From the NCBI GenBank assembly GCA_005223375.1, contig RXOD01003818.1, forward strand, positions 1 to 55,442: DNA of 55,442 nt, read 5' to 3'. This DNA comes from Amoebophrya sp. AT5.2. Lineage: Eukaryota; Sar; Dinophyceae; Syndiniales; Amoebophryaceae. Made by a program: the position numbers and the translations under genes. Shown here one piece after another: positions 39,825 through 52,800 of the stretch. Positions within the stretch are counted from its first letter, which is position 1; each line of letters opens with the position of its first letter. Under the pieces are notes generated by a model. The model made no database searches. It was not told the origin of the DNA and was given only the letters and a program-made list of their open reading frames with translations.

Positions 39825-42249
39825 ATGGCCGACGGAAAGAATGAAAATGATGCACCTATTGCGCCGGCTACAAGTGCTGGCCAAGCCTTGGTTATACTGG
39901 ACCTCTCTGGCGATCCGATGCCGCTTGAGGGCGGGCCATTCGCTACCGGTTCGGACGTCCGAAAAGCGGTTGCGCGCATGAAGCGCATACCCGTGAATCT
40001 ATGTTTGCTTTACTGGGACCCTTTTCCGGAAAGCTCTCCAGCGCCAGAAGACTCGCGGACGCCTGCGTCTTGTTCGCAAGTACCCTCTCACCCGCAGACG
40101 CCGTTGGCAATTAAGGGGAGAGGAGGACCACGGCCCGAGCACGTGGCTGCAAGCGGCGCAGGTGTGGGTGGTGAGGAGAGCCACGCGGGTGAGCAGAATT
40201 CTTCGGGAGATAATGGTGCCGCGCTCCAGGAGAATGTTAGTGGCAGCGGCGCGTCTGGGACAATGCGGCGGGGGCGGGCAGGCGGCGGAACAAGTAGTGG
40301 GTCAGCGCTTCGATCGACGCCCACGACGTCGCCACGAAGGGGGAAGGGAGGACTAGAACACGCAATCAAGAGCGAGCAGCTAGTACAGCCTTCACCTGGT
40401 GGAGGGGGCGTGCAGGACGATGACGCGAGGTCGTTGGATGAACTTCTGGAGGACGAAGAACTTGCCATGATGAATGCATTGGAGCACCGGGACCAAGTTT
40501 TTCTGTTGGATGACGACCTAATAGAGCCGGTGCTGTGCGAGTGCGGGGAAAACGGTGAAACGCCAATGCTGCGACTCATCGTCACGACGGCCGATTTCTC
40601 GGAGTACTTATAAATATTCCTACGACCACGCGTATAATGAATGCACTTATAGTAGTTTCTGTGTACAAGTGGAGTTTCGTCATTCACTTATCAATCTACG
40701 TCTTAATCATGTGAACCAAGCAATGCATACATTCTTTTCGATTCTCGTTTTTTGCACGGACGACCGCGAAAGATAGGAATAACCACAGCTTTCCGCGCCA
40801 GCCACAGGAGCCGGAGTGGCGCGCCCTCTCGGAGAGCGGCCTCTCGCGGTGTCGGGACTACGTGTTTCAAGAGGAGTACCGGAATACGAACCTCAGTCTG
40901 CCCCAACTGCTCCGATTTCTCGCGAACCGGACGGGGTTTGACAATCTGTTAGAAGCCTATGTGGAGGACGAGATTCGCACACCGACGAAGTCCCTTCTGG
41001 AAGTGGTGCAGGTAGAAGATGATCGTCCTGCAACAACAACCTTGTTAGAACGAAAAATCAATTTTTGCACCAGCTGAACAAGATTTGTTTTTTAAAAGTT
41101 CCAAGGACTAATACCACTACGATGTGGTGCTCTAGTAAGTACCTTCTATGTCTACCACCTCGTACTCGTACACGTATACGTACTTTCTTTGATACAAACA
41201 GGGTCCGCCCGTTCCAGGCCTCACCGTCACCAATTCGGGGTCGTATAACAGCTTGGTCGAGCCGGGCCACACCCACAGCATCGGCTCTGCCTCGTCCCCT
41301 GCTGCGCGGGTGCCGCTGAGCTCGTTGTCTTTTGGAGGTGCGCCCGCGGGAACGAGTGCTTCGCCTGCTCAAGCACTCGTTCCCGCAGGCGAAAACCCTC
41401 AAGCACAGCGTTCGCCTGCTTCGCACGAACCCTCAAGCACATCCGCGCAACACATTCAAAGCTCCAGCCCCAATGCGATGCCCAACAATCATACCGCGTC
41501 CTCCCCGCGGTCCGACGGCGATTTATCCGACGGTGGTGGTACCATCAGCAACACGAATACGCTGCTTGGCGGCGTCTCCATGAACAGCACGCAGCGCAAG
41601 TGGCCAGCGCTCTTTTTCCTCCTGAGGAAGGCGGAATTCAGCCGGCGGATTCGTGCTAAGATCTTGGAGCGAACGGATGCGGACGCCCTTCTGAATTTCG
41701 TGCACCCGGACACGCATGAGACGTGCCTGATTCTCGGCGGGCTTTTCAGCGGGAAAGAGTTTCTGCTGGAGATGCTCAGCAAGATGAAAATATCCACCGC
41801 ATGCGCGAACGCAGTTTCGAACCTGTGTGCAGCTCGCGAGAAGACGTGCGCCACCTGCCTGGCAAATTTCTTCGAGGTGGGATGCAAAGAGGGGTTTGAG
41901 AAAATCCTGGCGCGGAACGACTTGGAGCCGGATATGCTCGTGGTCACCCACAGATATCTGTCGTACTTTCTTTTTTAGTTTTAAAGACTATGTTTTCCTC
42001 GGCTTTTGATAGTCTTGGTGTTATCTCTGTGACCACCAGGGAAACCAATTGACAATTGCGATTCCACCGCCACCGTCTTTATACCACAGGGACCTAAGAC
42101 GAAAGCACGAGGAAGTACTGCGAACGACCGCGAGGAAGCCCTCGAAGAAAATGGACAACCTAGCGTACCAACTGCAACGCATCCAAGAGAAATTGGTGGA
42201 GATGGGTTATTCTTCAGACCCAGCTGACATTGAACTCACGGCTACGTAG
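39825..42249 (+). CDS. 640-residue alpha-solenoid-like protein, four exons (possible SAPS/PP6R-like)
   Basis: Exons are 39825-40603, 40789-41011, 41202-41962 and 42090-42249 (TAG), 1,923 nt. Introns begin GTACTT, GTAGAA and GTACTT and end CCACAG, AAACAG and CCACAG, phases 2, 0 and 2. The N-terminus has a small globular segment (QALVILDLSGDPMPLEGGPF). After a Gly/Ser linker come an acidic helix (SLDELLEDEELAMMNALEH) and helical repeats (LPQLLRFLANRTGFDNLLEA, KWPALFFLLRKAEFSRRIRA, FSGKEFLLEMLSKMKISTAC). A basic C-terminal helix (KKMDNLAYQLQRIQEKLVEM) closes it. The order resembles SAPS-domain subunits of PP6-type phosphatases, but this is a weak, by-eye resemblance; other armadillo-like proteins fit as well. 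No signal peptide, so it is probably cytosolic or nuclear. Confidence 0.65.
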
Positions 42250-43640
42250 ATCACATTTACGCGAATTGCCACGCTTTCTACTTCTCTGATCAGAAATTTA
42301 TGCAACCTCTTCCGCGACCAGCGACGAATCGAATGCTACTCTTACCTCTATCGAGACCGACCCAGCAAACTACAAGACCTAATGCGCCGCCTGGGCGCGG
42401 GCGGCCTTGCCGGTGGTATTGCATTGATGGAGGCACGTGCTCGTGCGTGTATCTGTATACTACTGCTTGAACATCATAAATCAAACAAAAGCAATGCTCT
42501 GTATGCCACATTTGTTTTTGCAGCGTAATAAAAGGACCTGTAGTCGACATATTTCAAAATTTTTTAAATGTAAAAATAAAGTAAACTTCTACTCCGCTAC
42601 CACTTCGCTTCGGAGCTTCATCAACACGTATAAGCGCGAAACTGACCCAGCCGGGTTCTTATCGTGCAAACACGAGCCCTAGCAGAGGTCCAACTAAACC
42701 GTAGAATTGTTGATGAAACGCATGAACCTAGAACTGCTACAGTGAGCTACTAGAGCAAGAGCTAGACAATTTATTAAAATCATAGATTCGAAATCAATTG
42801 ATTTTAAGGCTGAAGATTTCTACGTATCAATAGTGCTGAGGTACTTCGATATTGGGTCCTCCCTGACTTGCTGCTCTTCATCTTCAAACTTTTTTCAATT
42901 AAACCTCCGTAACGCGGCAGACCGACGCGACGGCGCGGACCAAATCGATATGACAGAGGCAGGTGGAATGACCTCACGTGATTTTGGTGGCGTTGTATTG
43001 TTCCCTACCGCGCTCAATGAAAATGCTGGTGAAACGAAGAACTAAAAACTGCATGAACACCACTACGTTGTCCGCAGGCGCCGTTGTCCGCAGGACCGGA
43101 TTGCAAGCGCTGAATTCTGACCGGCGCGACGTCTCGTACTCTTTTCTGCATACTGCTGGCAACACAAATGCACTGTGCGCTCCACAGCGTATGCACACGG
43201 ACGAGATGCAGTAAAAACTTTCTTTAGGCGGACGAGAGAAACATCAACGAACTACAAGGAGCGAAGCGGCTTGCCCTACAGTCTCCTGAGTGTTTCTTTG
43301 ATTACTGCAATAAGCTGCAGGCGCGCAAAGCATCTATCTTGCTTCGTCGACATTCCGTGAGGTATGTTGTGCTCGGGTTCGGAACATGAGAGAAAATATC
43401 TTCTTGTGTTTTATGCTTTCGAAATGCGGCGAAGATGAAGATGTACTCGCAAAAATAGAGCGTCTTGGAGAGAGTTCGTATAAATAATTTGCAAGATTTT
43501 TCTGGTTCAATTTTTGATTTGTGCTGGCAGGCCGCGACCACGTTGTAGAGGCTTTCTCCCTCCTCGGGCTCGGCTGCTGGACCATCGCACATCAACGAAG
43601 GAAACGACGCTTAAAGTACTGAGAACGCCACGCGAACAAG
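42250..43640. other. 1.4-kb intergenic stretch, one weak open frame
   Basis: The frame at 42833-43045 reads passably near its end (NLRNAADRRDGADQIDMTEA) but has no clear partner exons. The rest shows nothing coding-like. It may include 5' UTR of the large gene that starts at 43641. Confidence 0.4.
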
Positions 43641-46600
43641 ATGGTCGAAATCCCAACACGCGGTCGCCGGTGCCGGGCATCCGGGCCGACACTCGGAACC
43701 GAGTACGGTGAGCCTGCACCGAGCGCGATTGGCGCGGGCCGGGCACGCGAGCTCGACTTTCTTCCGGTCTTCCCCGACGGCGGCGCACCAGGGGCGGCTC
43801 CACGTGTCGGCACGACTGGATTAGCGGCGGCAAACAAGAAGCCCGGCAGCTTTCCGGTACCCTCGGTCCGTGGAGGGAGTGGCCCGCAGCACCGTGGCAC
43901 ATCGAGCGGAAGGATCAACCGGATATTGGAAGCTGCGAAACTCCGGAAACCGGTGGCGCCACCATCCCTGAAGGCTGTTGTCCTTGGTGTGAGCACGACG
44001 AAATCAGCCAGCGGAGCAGCACCCGATGGGTTTTCGGCTGTGGCTCCGGGTCTTGTCGCAGAGACCGCGGCTACAGTTGCTGCGACGAGCAGAAATAGCA
44101 ACAAAGGTTTTAAACCGGCAGCCCCTGCCAGTCGTTCTCAATCAGAGCAAGCTCCTGGGGGCACGGACAACACGTCATACACGATCACGAACACACCGGC
44201 TGCAGCACAGGCGTCTGCAGCGCCGGCTTCCTCGTCCGCAAGCACGCGCCCTGGTGCGCGACCGATTGTCGCTTCAGCCAAAATGCGGCGGCGGGAGGAG
44301 GGTCGCTCGTCAAGTTCCATCCTAGCGAGCATCCGCAACCTAATCCAGCAGCGGACGGGCTCCCGTGGAGGTCCGCGACCGCCATGCTCCGCACCATCTG
44401 CCACGACGGCCACAGCACGGGACATGCAGGGTCCGCGTCCGCCCAGTGCAAGCCAGCGCCGCCCGCCTCGGCCGAAAAGCGGCAACCAGCAACGCCGCGC
44501 CGTGCCCTCGCTGCCATCGAGCTCAAAGGAGAGCAGCCACGCTAGTTCCGCATCGGCGAAAGGGCCGCCTCCTGACACCAGCACGGAAAAGCGACAAGTG
44601 GGCTACGCGTACAGCCCACATTCGAAGGAAACTGCGTGCTCGATGACATCGATGGAAAAGGAGGTGTTCGAGGTCCCGCCCCCGCCTGATTTGTCTTGTT
44701 GGGCAGCAGCAACAGCCATTGCAAGCGCTGAGGCCATGATATCGGAACTAAACAACGAAAAGTTATCGCAGCCCTCTCCATCTGCAGCTCCTCCTGCGCC
44801 ACAGGAGTTCGAAGCCACAGCTGCTGGTACAACATCAGAAAACGCAACATCATCTTGTTCACCCGCCGCAGGAGCGGCGAGTCCGGTGGAACGCAACATC
44901 AGTGTGCGCCTGAACGCCTGGGCGGAGAGCTCGTCGCGGCCGACTTCTCCTTGCTGCAATGCAGCGACGAGTGGTGGCGCAGACGAAGTAAGCGACGACA
45001 GCATGAAGGCAGTTGTAGGCACTGCGGGGACCGAAGCCGAAACCTTCAGTCCCTCTCTTGCGGCTGAGCCGCAGCCAACTCTTTTCTCGACGCCGGTAGC
45101 TCCAACGTCATCTTCAGCGACGGCAGCAGCTGGTGGCGGCCCGAGGAAGAGGCAGTCTGTCGGGTTCAAAACAGCAACATTTCCCGAAGACGGACCAGAG
45201 GGCCCGCGTGGGGCCGACATTGATACCGTAACCGAAGGAGCGGCCGCCGCTGATGGATCCACAAGAGCAGTTTCCGCCCGCGGCGCATCTTCAAGAACGC
45301 CACGGGAGGCAACCACATCTGCGAGCCCGACCGCCAGGCAAATAGTAGAGAGGACCAGGAGACGAGAACGAGAACGAGATGCCGCGGACAAGACGAGAGG
45401 GACGGCTGCTGCGGTTTCGGTTCCGCCCACCTCGGGTTCGGCGGGGGTGGCGTCACGACGACAAGAGCGTCAGGCTTCTCCTCTAACGTCGGCTTTCGGG
45501 GGAGAGGGACGGTCGTTTGGGTTTGTAGGATCGGCGGGCGGGGCGACATCAGGGGCCTCGAATTCATCCATCAAGAGGTTGAAGAGTCCGACACGCCAGA
45601 TGCAATCGGGCGGCTACCTCGGATCGAGCCTTCCGGCGTCCGAATATGACGTCATGCTATCGTCGATGCAGTTATGCGAGGTAGTGGACCCAAAAACCGG
45701 CAAACCGAAGATCGTGCCGAAATCAGAGGCGGCCAGAAATGCAGCGAAGGACGGAGGTGGAGGCGCATGCTCAGGCACTTCTACTTCTTTGTTTGCTCGG
45801 ATATCAATTTTTAAAGGGATCGGACATATCAAACTCAAACAATAAATTCTCCTCTCTACAAAGAAGTCGGAAAACTACAGATCCTCATGCTGCTGCAGCT
45901 GCTGCGAGGGTCAATGCTCAGCGTCAGCGCGAGCTGGCGTGTCGGCAAAGGCAGACCACCGAGCGTCTCGCCATGCCGATTGCGCAACAGACAAAGCGGC
46001 TTAAACTAGGCTTCGGTGAAGCAAGTCCAGTTCCGCAGCCTCGCGAATTACCGCCCATGATCTACCCAACCGGAAATTTTGTGACTACTGCTACATCAGC
46101 TGCTGCAGCTTCCTCTAGCCGGCCGGGAACGCCGGGCTGGGTGAGCCACTTGAGGCAGAAGGCAACTCAGGGCCAGCAGGTGAAAACACCCACGAAGCAG
46201 TACGCGCGGGTGACTACCCCGGGCCACAGGTACCCCCCCGGAACTCCGGGCGCGAGGATTTCCGGCAGGCCTGCTTCTTCTGGCGCTGCAACGAGCAGCA
46301 GGGGAGGTGTTGGAAGACCAGTGTCACGGGGCGCCGGTGGAGGGGGCAATGCCGCGGCGGACGGCAGCAGCAGAAAAGGACGAAGCAGAAGTAGCGGCGG
46401 ATGGCAGAAGAAGTCCTTCACGTTCTACACGATCGATGGCAGCCCCAGACGGTCATCACCGACTTACAGTGCAGGCGGCCGCGGATACCGTGGGACCGGC
46501 GATGCAAGGCTAGACTTCTCTGCCGGTACCTAGTTTTGTTCAAGTTGCGGCGGCGTTTTCCGTACGTGGCTACAAACATACGACTTGCCCCCGTACAACA

Positions 46601-48467
46601 AGGAACTTCGTATAATTGCACCCAGTTTAGGACCATTAATTTGAATTTCCACCACGACAGAACACTTCCGGGTGCCAACGATGGAGGAACGGCGGATGTG
46701 GGCAGCGCGCGAGCGGCAGGCGCAAATGGAGGAGAGCGTGCGAAAACGGGAAGCAGAACGCACCGAGAAGATAACCGAGCTATTGCGGAACCTTGCGCAG
46801 CACGGAGAGAGTGTCCGAAAGGGAGTCGCAGCCGTCGCTGAAGAAATGGAAAACGCTGCTGGAGAAGACCCCCCAACAGAAGAAGTTGGCGCCGCGCCTC
46901 GACTCCAGGAATTTTCAGAGGAATACGAAGAGGTGTCAAAACTACGTGCACGTTGCGGTTCGTATTTTCTGTTTATTTGGTCAAAAAATCGTGCTTCTGC
47001 ACCTTCTCCTGGACCAATTTCTTTGCACCTTCCCCTCCACAGGTCTGCCGAAAAGAGGCTCCGCAGGAGACGATGGTCGATGTGCGTACTGATGATCATG
47101 ATGATGAGGAGTATGCAGCTGATTTCGACGAGGACGACCCGTCGTCGGACGACAAGGCTCCTGCCGCGGAAGGAGCTAGTTCGGTTGAGCAGCACGAAGA
47201 GGCGGACAAGGTCGCCGAAAAGGAATCTTCAGCAGAAGCATCTTGTTCTGACGCGGACGAGGATGCACTTGACGAGCGCGATGACCACGAAGACAACGAC
47301 CCGGGTGAAAACGAGCCGAAGCCGATGTGTCTGCAGGAAAAACAAACGGTCCGCAACCGCCTCCAGGACGAGCTGCGCGCACTGGAAGCTGCGGCCATCG
47401 CAAAGCAGGACGAGAGGAAGCCGGCTGCCGGAGGTTCGTCGTTGCCATCAGCTCCCAGCAGCCCACAAAATCAGAACTACGCATCGGAGGAAATATCAAA
47501 AGACAAGCGGGGCGACGACTGCTACGAAGACGATGCTCTGCCGCTCGACAGCACTGCAGTGGAGGACCTCGTGCAGCAAGCCCGAGAGAGAGCAAAACTG
47601 CGCCAGCAAGACGGGGCAAATTCATCAAACTGCGCGTCGGGTTCCGCGTTCGGCGCAGACGACGATGACATCACCGGCGCGGGAAGTGCAACGACGGCTC
47701 AAGGTTTCTATTCCCCCTCGGCCTTCTCTTGCCGGGATTTGAAATGAAGCTGGATCAGTAGAAGAGCGAACCAACTGAAATGAATCGCATTTGACCCTTC
47801 GGCAGGTTCGTCGCTGTTTGTTATCAGGCCCCTGCCATTTCGGGTCGGAGGACGAAGTGGCAGGGTCTTTCGCTCGGAAAATGTGGAATCGGTCATTAAG
47901 ATTAATTTGAGTTTATGTTCCGTTGTCGTAAAACTCCTCAGGTGATGACGATGGCGAAAACGACACGGAGACACGAGACGAAGACGGTGTGCACGAGATT
48001 CCTTTGTACTGCCGGTTCCTTCAGCCGGCAGATCCGATCTACATGCAGTCTGCCGATTTCGACCCGAAGTCGGTATCTATTTGATCATGACGTTTGCGTT
48101 CCGCTTTCGTGTTCGTGTTCATCGTATTGTTCATGTTCTTGTTATCAATCTCAGGCGCCTCAGCGGCCAAATCAATGATGTCATCGGTAACCTCAATCAC
48201 GCACAGGTTCCCGCAACTTCGCTGATGAAGCTTTTGAATCAGTCCGGCACGTGGTACCACGAGGATCCGTTCGAGCAGCCTCCCGGGGACACGCGATGTC
48301 TCTGCAGAGACCTGAACGAGAGTTTCGTCTGGGTCGAGGACGATCTGCCCGAGAGCGAGCCGGAGGAGCCACCACCGGAATACTACCAAGAGCAGGAGAT
48401 GATGCGCCAGTACTACGAGCAACAGCAGGAAGCGGGCGGTGGAGTGCGAAGAGCAGCGAGCTTCTGA
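43641..48467 (+). CDS. 1,361-residue low-complexity protein with coiled-coil and acidic segments, six exons
   Basis: Exons are 43641-45756, 45881-46525, 46661-46932, 47043-47703, 47942-48072 and 48207-48467 (TGA), 4,086 nt. Junction phases 1, 1, 0, 1, 0 all agree; donors include GTGGAG, GTACCT, GTGTCA, GTTTCT and GTATCT. The first ~900 residues are Ala/Ser/Pro/Gly-rich with basic patches (RRREEGRSSSSILASIRNL, RRRERERDAADKTRG) and look disordered. Exon 3 gives a helical stretch (MEERRMWAARERQAQMEESV). Exon 4 is strongly acidic, then helical (CLQEKQTVRNRLQDELRALE). The C-terminus carries a denser segment (HEIPLYCRFLQPADPIYMQS, SGTWYHEDPFEQPPGDTRCL). No signal peptide. I do not recognise it; the composition suggests a cytoskeletal or scaffolding role, which is only a guess. 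The exon 3 donor GTGTCA is the least certain junction. Confidence 0.65.
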
Positions 48468-49824
48468 GCACAACGACAACTACTTCTCCTTCCTTCTGAA
48501 ACGGTTTCAGATTTCAATTTTAATATGGTGAAGAGCGTGTATACCTCCACATTACTTTGGCGCAAAGAAGATCGTGCTCTCAGCCACGGTCTGATAAAAT
48601 CAACGATGAAAGTAGTTGGTAAAGAAAGTAGCGATCCCAAATCAGAGCTTGCTTTTCCTGGTGACACCACCAACATTTTCGCGCGTAATAAACAACTTCT
48701 TTTGAGCTAAAACTGGTGAGACGAAAGAGCTTTGCTATAGCTGGCGATAATCGAGTAAAAAGGTGGGCGCCAGAAGTATTCGGCAAAAAGTATCGTGGCC
48801 TCGTACATCGAGGAGTTCTTGTTGTAGCTCTACCTGCAGGTCAAAGTTAAAGACGATCCCATGCACTAGACGCCTGCCACCTCCGCACAGAAGTCGTGAT
48901 CATGTCGCGGGCAAAATAAAAAAAAGACTTCCTTTTTCTCCACGTGGACGGACGCAGCAAATAGTCATTTCGCATGGAACTCACGGCATAAAGTAAACAC
49001 AAGATGATCATGAAGTAAAACTCGTGCTCCTGCTCTTCGTGTTGCAACGAAATGATACGCCTTAGCAAGGCCGACGTGCAAAGCAGATGAAGTAAGTATG
49101 ATCGTATAAATAGGGCTTGCGCTTGCGACGTGCTCGGGCTCGGGCTCGGGTGGGGTTTGGGAGTTAGCTTCCGCTTCGATGTGGATCTTCTAGCCCTAGC
49201 GGTTGCAACAGTCGTGCGGATTCTCGATTTCGTTGGCCGCGACGCGCGAGAAGTGAGTAGTTCTGATTCGATGCGTATTCATCCCAAGAATGAATGATCC
49301 AAATCACCGGAGTGCAAATCAGGGTCTGGTGGGCCGTTACTAAGTCTGCAAGCTTTGATTCTGTTTCTGACGACAATGAACGTCTATGCTTCATCCCCTG
49401 CCCATTAAGATGAAGAAAAGATCCCGTGGTCGTCATCGTTGCATGAAAATTAATCATTGCTGTATCCTCGGGAACGGGATGGTCAAGCTCTCAAGTAGAT
49501 CAATCCGTGAAATATGGGCTTCAGTAAATCGTTATCGTACGGAAAGGTGGAATGACATTTGCCTGAGCTTGTCTACCTCATTTGCGCTTCCTGCGTCGAA
49601 TGGGATGAACTGGAAATGTTGACCTCAAACAATGATTCAACAACAAAAAATCGTACTGGTAGAAGTCGTAGATTGATACCATGTAGTACAACTACTGCGA
49701 ATAAATATCCTGTTCACAGAGCCGAGGGCACCAGCTCGACGTACCGTACGATGAGAGCATCTGACTGCGTGTCCACGCATTCGGCTTGAACTAAATAGCG
49801 CCATACCCAACCCCAAGAAGTACT
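48468..49824. other. 1.4-kb intergenic stretch, no supported gene
   Basis: No convincing coding frame. A short run of GCTCGG units lies at about 49130-49150. The next gene starts at ATG 49825 after ...AGAAGTACT. Confidence 0.5.
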
Positions 49825-52800
49825 ATGTACGCGTTTTTGTGGACTCTCTCGATTTGGCTGGTTGCGATTTGGTTGCTGGTTTTCCCTGGCGTCCGCGGCG
49901 TCACACGATATCGCTTCGGGGCGGCAGCAGGGGATGCGACGTCTTCAGGCTCGTCGACTGCGTACACTACTTCCGACCGCACGACGCGTGCCTACTCCGA
50001 CCTCGCTGTCGCGTTTCTGCTTCTCATCGCCACCCAATGGCTCGCGCAACCGATCCGTTCGTCTGCCTTCCAACGCCATGTCTCGCCGAGCGAGGAATCC
50101 CGCGCAAAGGAAATCTCCACCTTTTGCATGGTTCCGGTAGTCCTGCTGTACTCAGTCTTCGCGTCGGTGCTTCAGGACCAGAAGAAACTGATCGAGTACG
50201 TGTGTCACTTTTACGGGTACGCCTTCCTGGGCTTCGGAGCGTACCTTGTCTACCTGGATGTGCACGAAGATGGCGCAGCACTGCTTCATGACCACAGCCA
50301 CAGCAACCAGCGCACAAAGGATGTGTATGCAGTCCGAAGCCGCACAGGAGCAGCGCCGGTTGATGGCGCGTCGTTCGCGACGTCTACTTCAGGTGCGTTG
50401 TTCCCAGGTGGAGGTATTTTTGGCCATCCGCCGGACCTCCAACACCAGAGCCAGACTCCTTTCGAAGCAGATCTCCTCTACCCGACACCGTCGTTGTCGT
50501 TCCTCAACCACTTTCTGTTCTCCGGGACGTGGAGGCGGTTCCTGATGTACGCTCTATACGCTCTGATCGATACGAAGGCAGGCATAGCACTGAGTATGAC
50601 GTGGAGTTGTGTGCACTTGATTTTCAGAGCCCCAACCACCGCTGCTGGGACAGAATCTGACGAAACAAGAGAAACGAATGCCGGCGGGGGAACGGGCACA
50701 CCAAGTTTGTCGAATGAAACGGGTGGTGGCAGGAGGGGCACTGCAGGTGGAACTGCACCAACACCAACATCGACGAGCAATTCCAATTCGACTGGTAGCG
50801 CGGCTGTGGTGTACCCGTACCTCAACTTCTGGTGTCAGATCGGGGGGACGCTAGGCGCGTTAGGTGGCGTGCTCACCGAGTCGCTGCAGGTGCCGATATC
50901 TGCGGAACACATCGTGACCGGTAGCAGTGTGCTGTACTTCTTTCTGGGCCTCGGGACGCTCGCAGTGCCGTATTTTGCGGTGCCTGCGCTTTACGATCTG
51001 GAATTGATGGCCGAAGCGAGCAGTGGGCAGACAAGCATAGACGGTGCTGGCGGTAGCGGTGGAGAAGCTCACGCTCGGGAACTGGAAGACGCAGGCAGTA
51101 GCCATTGGAGAAATTCATCGCAGCCGCACGACCATTTCGACAGCAGCCATGGCTACGGCTCCACCCGGGAGCGGGGCGGCCGAGTAAACCACTACGAACT
51201 GCAGGCGCTACCGTCATCCGCGGAAGAAGCAGAGGGGCTCCTCGATCGCCATGCCAGCTCTGCGGCCAGTCCGAAGAGCGACATCGAGAGCGGATTCGGG
51301 ACTAGTGCGATGAAGACACGGCCACGGGGCAAGCCACCGGCGGCTTCTTTTCAACAGAAGCTTCTGACGAAAAAACCGGCGACCATGCGAGACGCAATCT
51401 ACAACACGTGGCGACAAAGCACCGAGGGGCTGCAAGTGCTGATGACGTCGCGATACGTTTTTCTGATCTGGATATGCAGCAGCGGGCATCTGGCGATTCG
51501 GACTTTGTTGGAGCTGCAGGGATCGGTTTTGGTGTCGTACGTTCACCAATACCCGGAGGACGATGGACTAACTCTCAAGGGTCCGAACCCAAAACGCGTT
51601 GCGGATGATCGTACGCGGACAATCAGTACTGCTTTTTATCGCTATACGCTTTTTTTTAGCTTTCGGGCAGGAAAAGCTATACCCGGATTCGCGCGTTGGC
51701 CTTGGTCTCAGTTTTTGACGAGAGGATCATTTCACGTTCTGACGTACGCAGGTATGATGCTTCTTGTGAACGGCGTCCTCTCCGCGGCTGTTTCTTTTTA
51801 CGGTACCTCTGCCCTAGTTTCCGAATGGGGCCTCGCGAAAGTGCTGCGCATAAACCCGCTCGTGTGCTTCGCCATGATGGGGCTTTTTTGCTGCGCAACC
51901 CTGGGTGCGGAAACCCAAGGCTACCTGACCGTCAACGGTTCCTTCGTGATTTCGAGGCCGCAAATCGAGTGGAACGACTGGGTGGCTCTCGGAGAGGACG
52001 GAGGACGAGGCCCTTCGCCTGAAGGAGGCCAGGACGACCACGACGCGTACTACTCGAAGGCGATCGCGGATGCGGCTGCGCTAGCTGTCGAGCCCCCGCG
52101 CGGCCACGAGCTGGTTGCGGACGGCATAATACACGTGCAGGGATGTGGAAAAGATATCGTGCAGACGTTGCAGGACTACATCAGGGCCGATCATGACGCT
52201 GCGGCCGCATCCAGGAGTCGTGATGTCCGAGGATCTTCAGACCACGACAGCGCCTCGGCACGCAGCGGAGGAGGTCTTCTCGCTGCGTTCAGCTGGCGTC
52301 ACCCGGAGGATGGAAGCCTCAGCGACTTTTTTCAGCTGAGGCAGTGCCACAGCCAGGACTACGTGAAGAACGAAATTGCTCGACAGCAAGTCATTTTTCA
52401 ACGTCCCGGCGCCCTCGGGGGAGGTGCGGAGGAAGTAAAATTTTCCGACGAAGTAAATACACTGCGAGCGACGCCGCATGGAGCGCTTTCGCCTGGCGAT
52501 GCCGCAGAAGAATTGGCGGCGCGAGCACTGCGGGATTCGGACTCCTTGCTGCAAAATCTTGAGACCTGTAGGCAGGACTGCACGGACCATTTCCCACTCT
52601 GCAACCACGTTTCTCTGAACCGAAAAACAAGGCTCTGCAGGTTGTTCCACGTGGCCGACTCGGCTGGGGCCGCACCGGGGACAGGAGGACGAACAGCTGC
52701 AAGATCGACCTCGATAGCAGCCGCTGGAGACGACGCCGTGCGTCTGCGAAATCTGCAAGCGCTGATAAAGGACCACAAAGGTTGCGAGGCAGTGCGCCGG

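Noticed and set aside
42833..43045. Small gene in the 42.3-43.6 kb gap
   Set aside because: Only the end of the frame is protein-like; no clear start context or partner exons.
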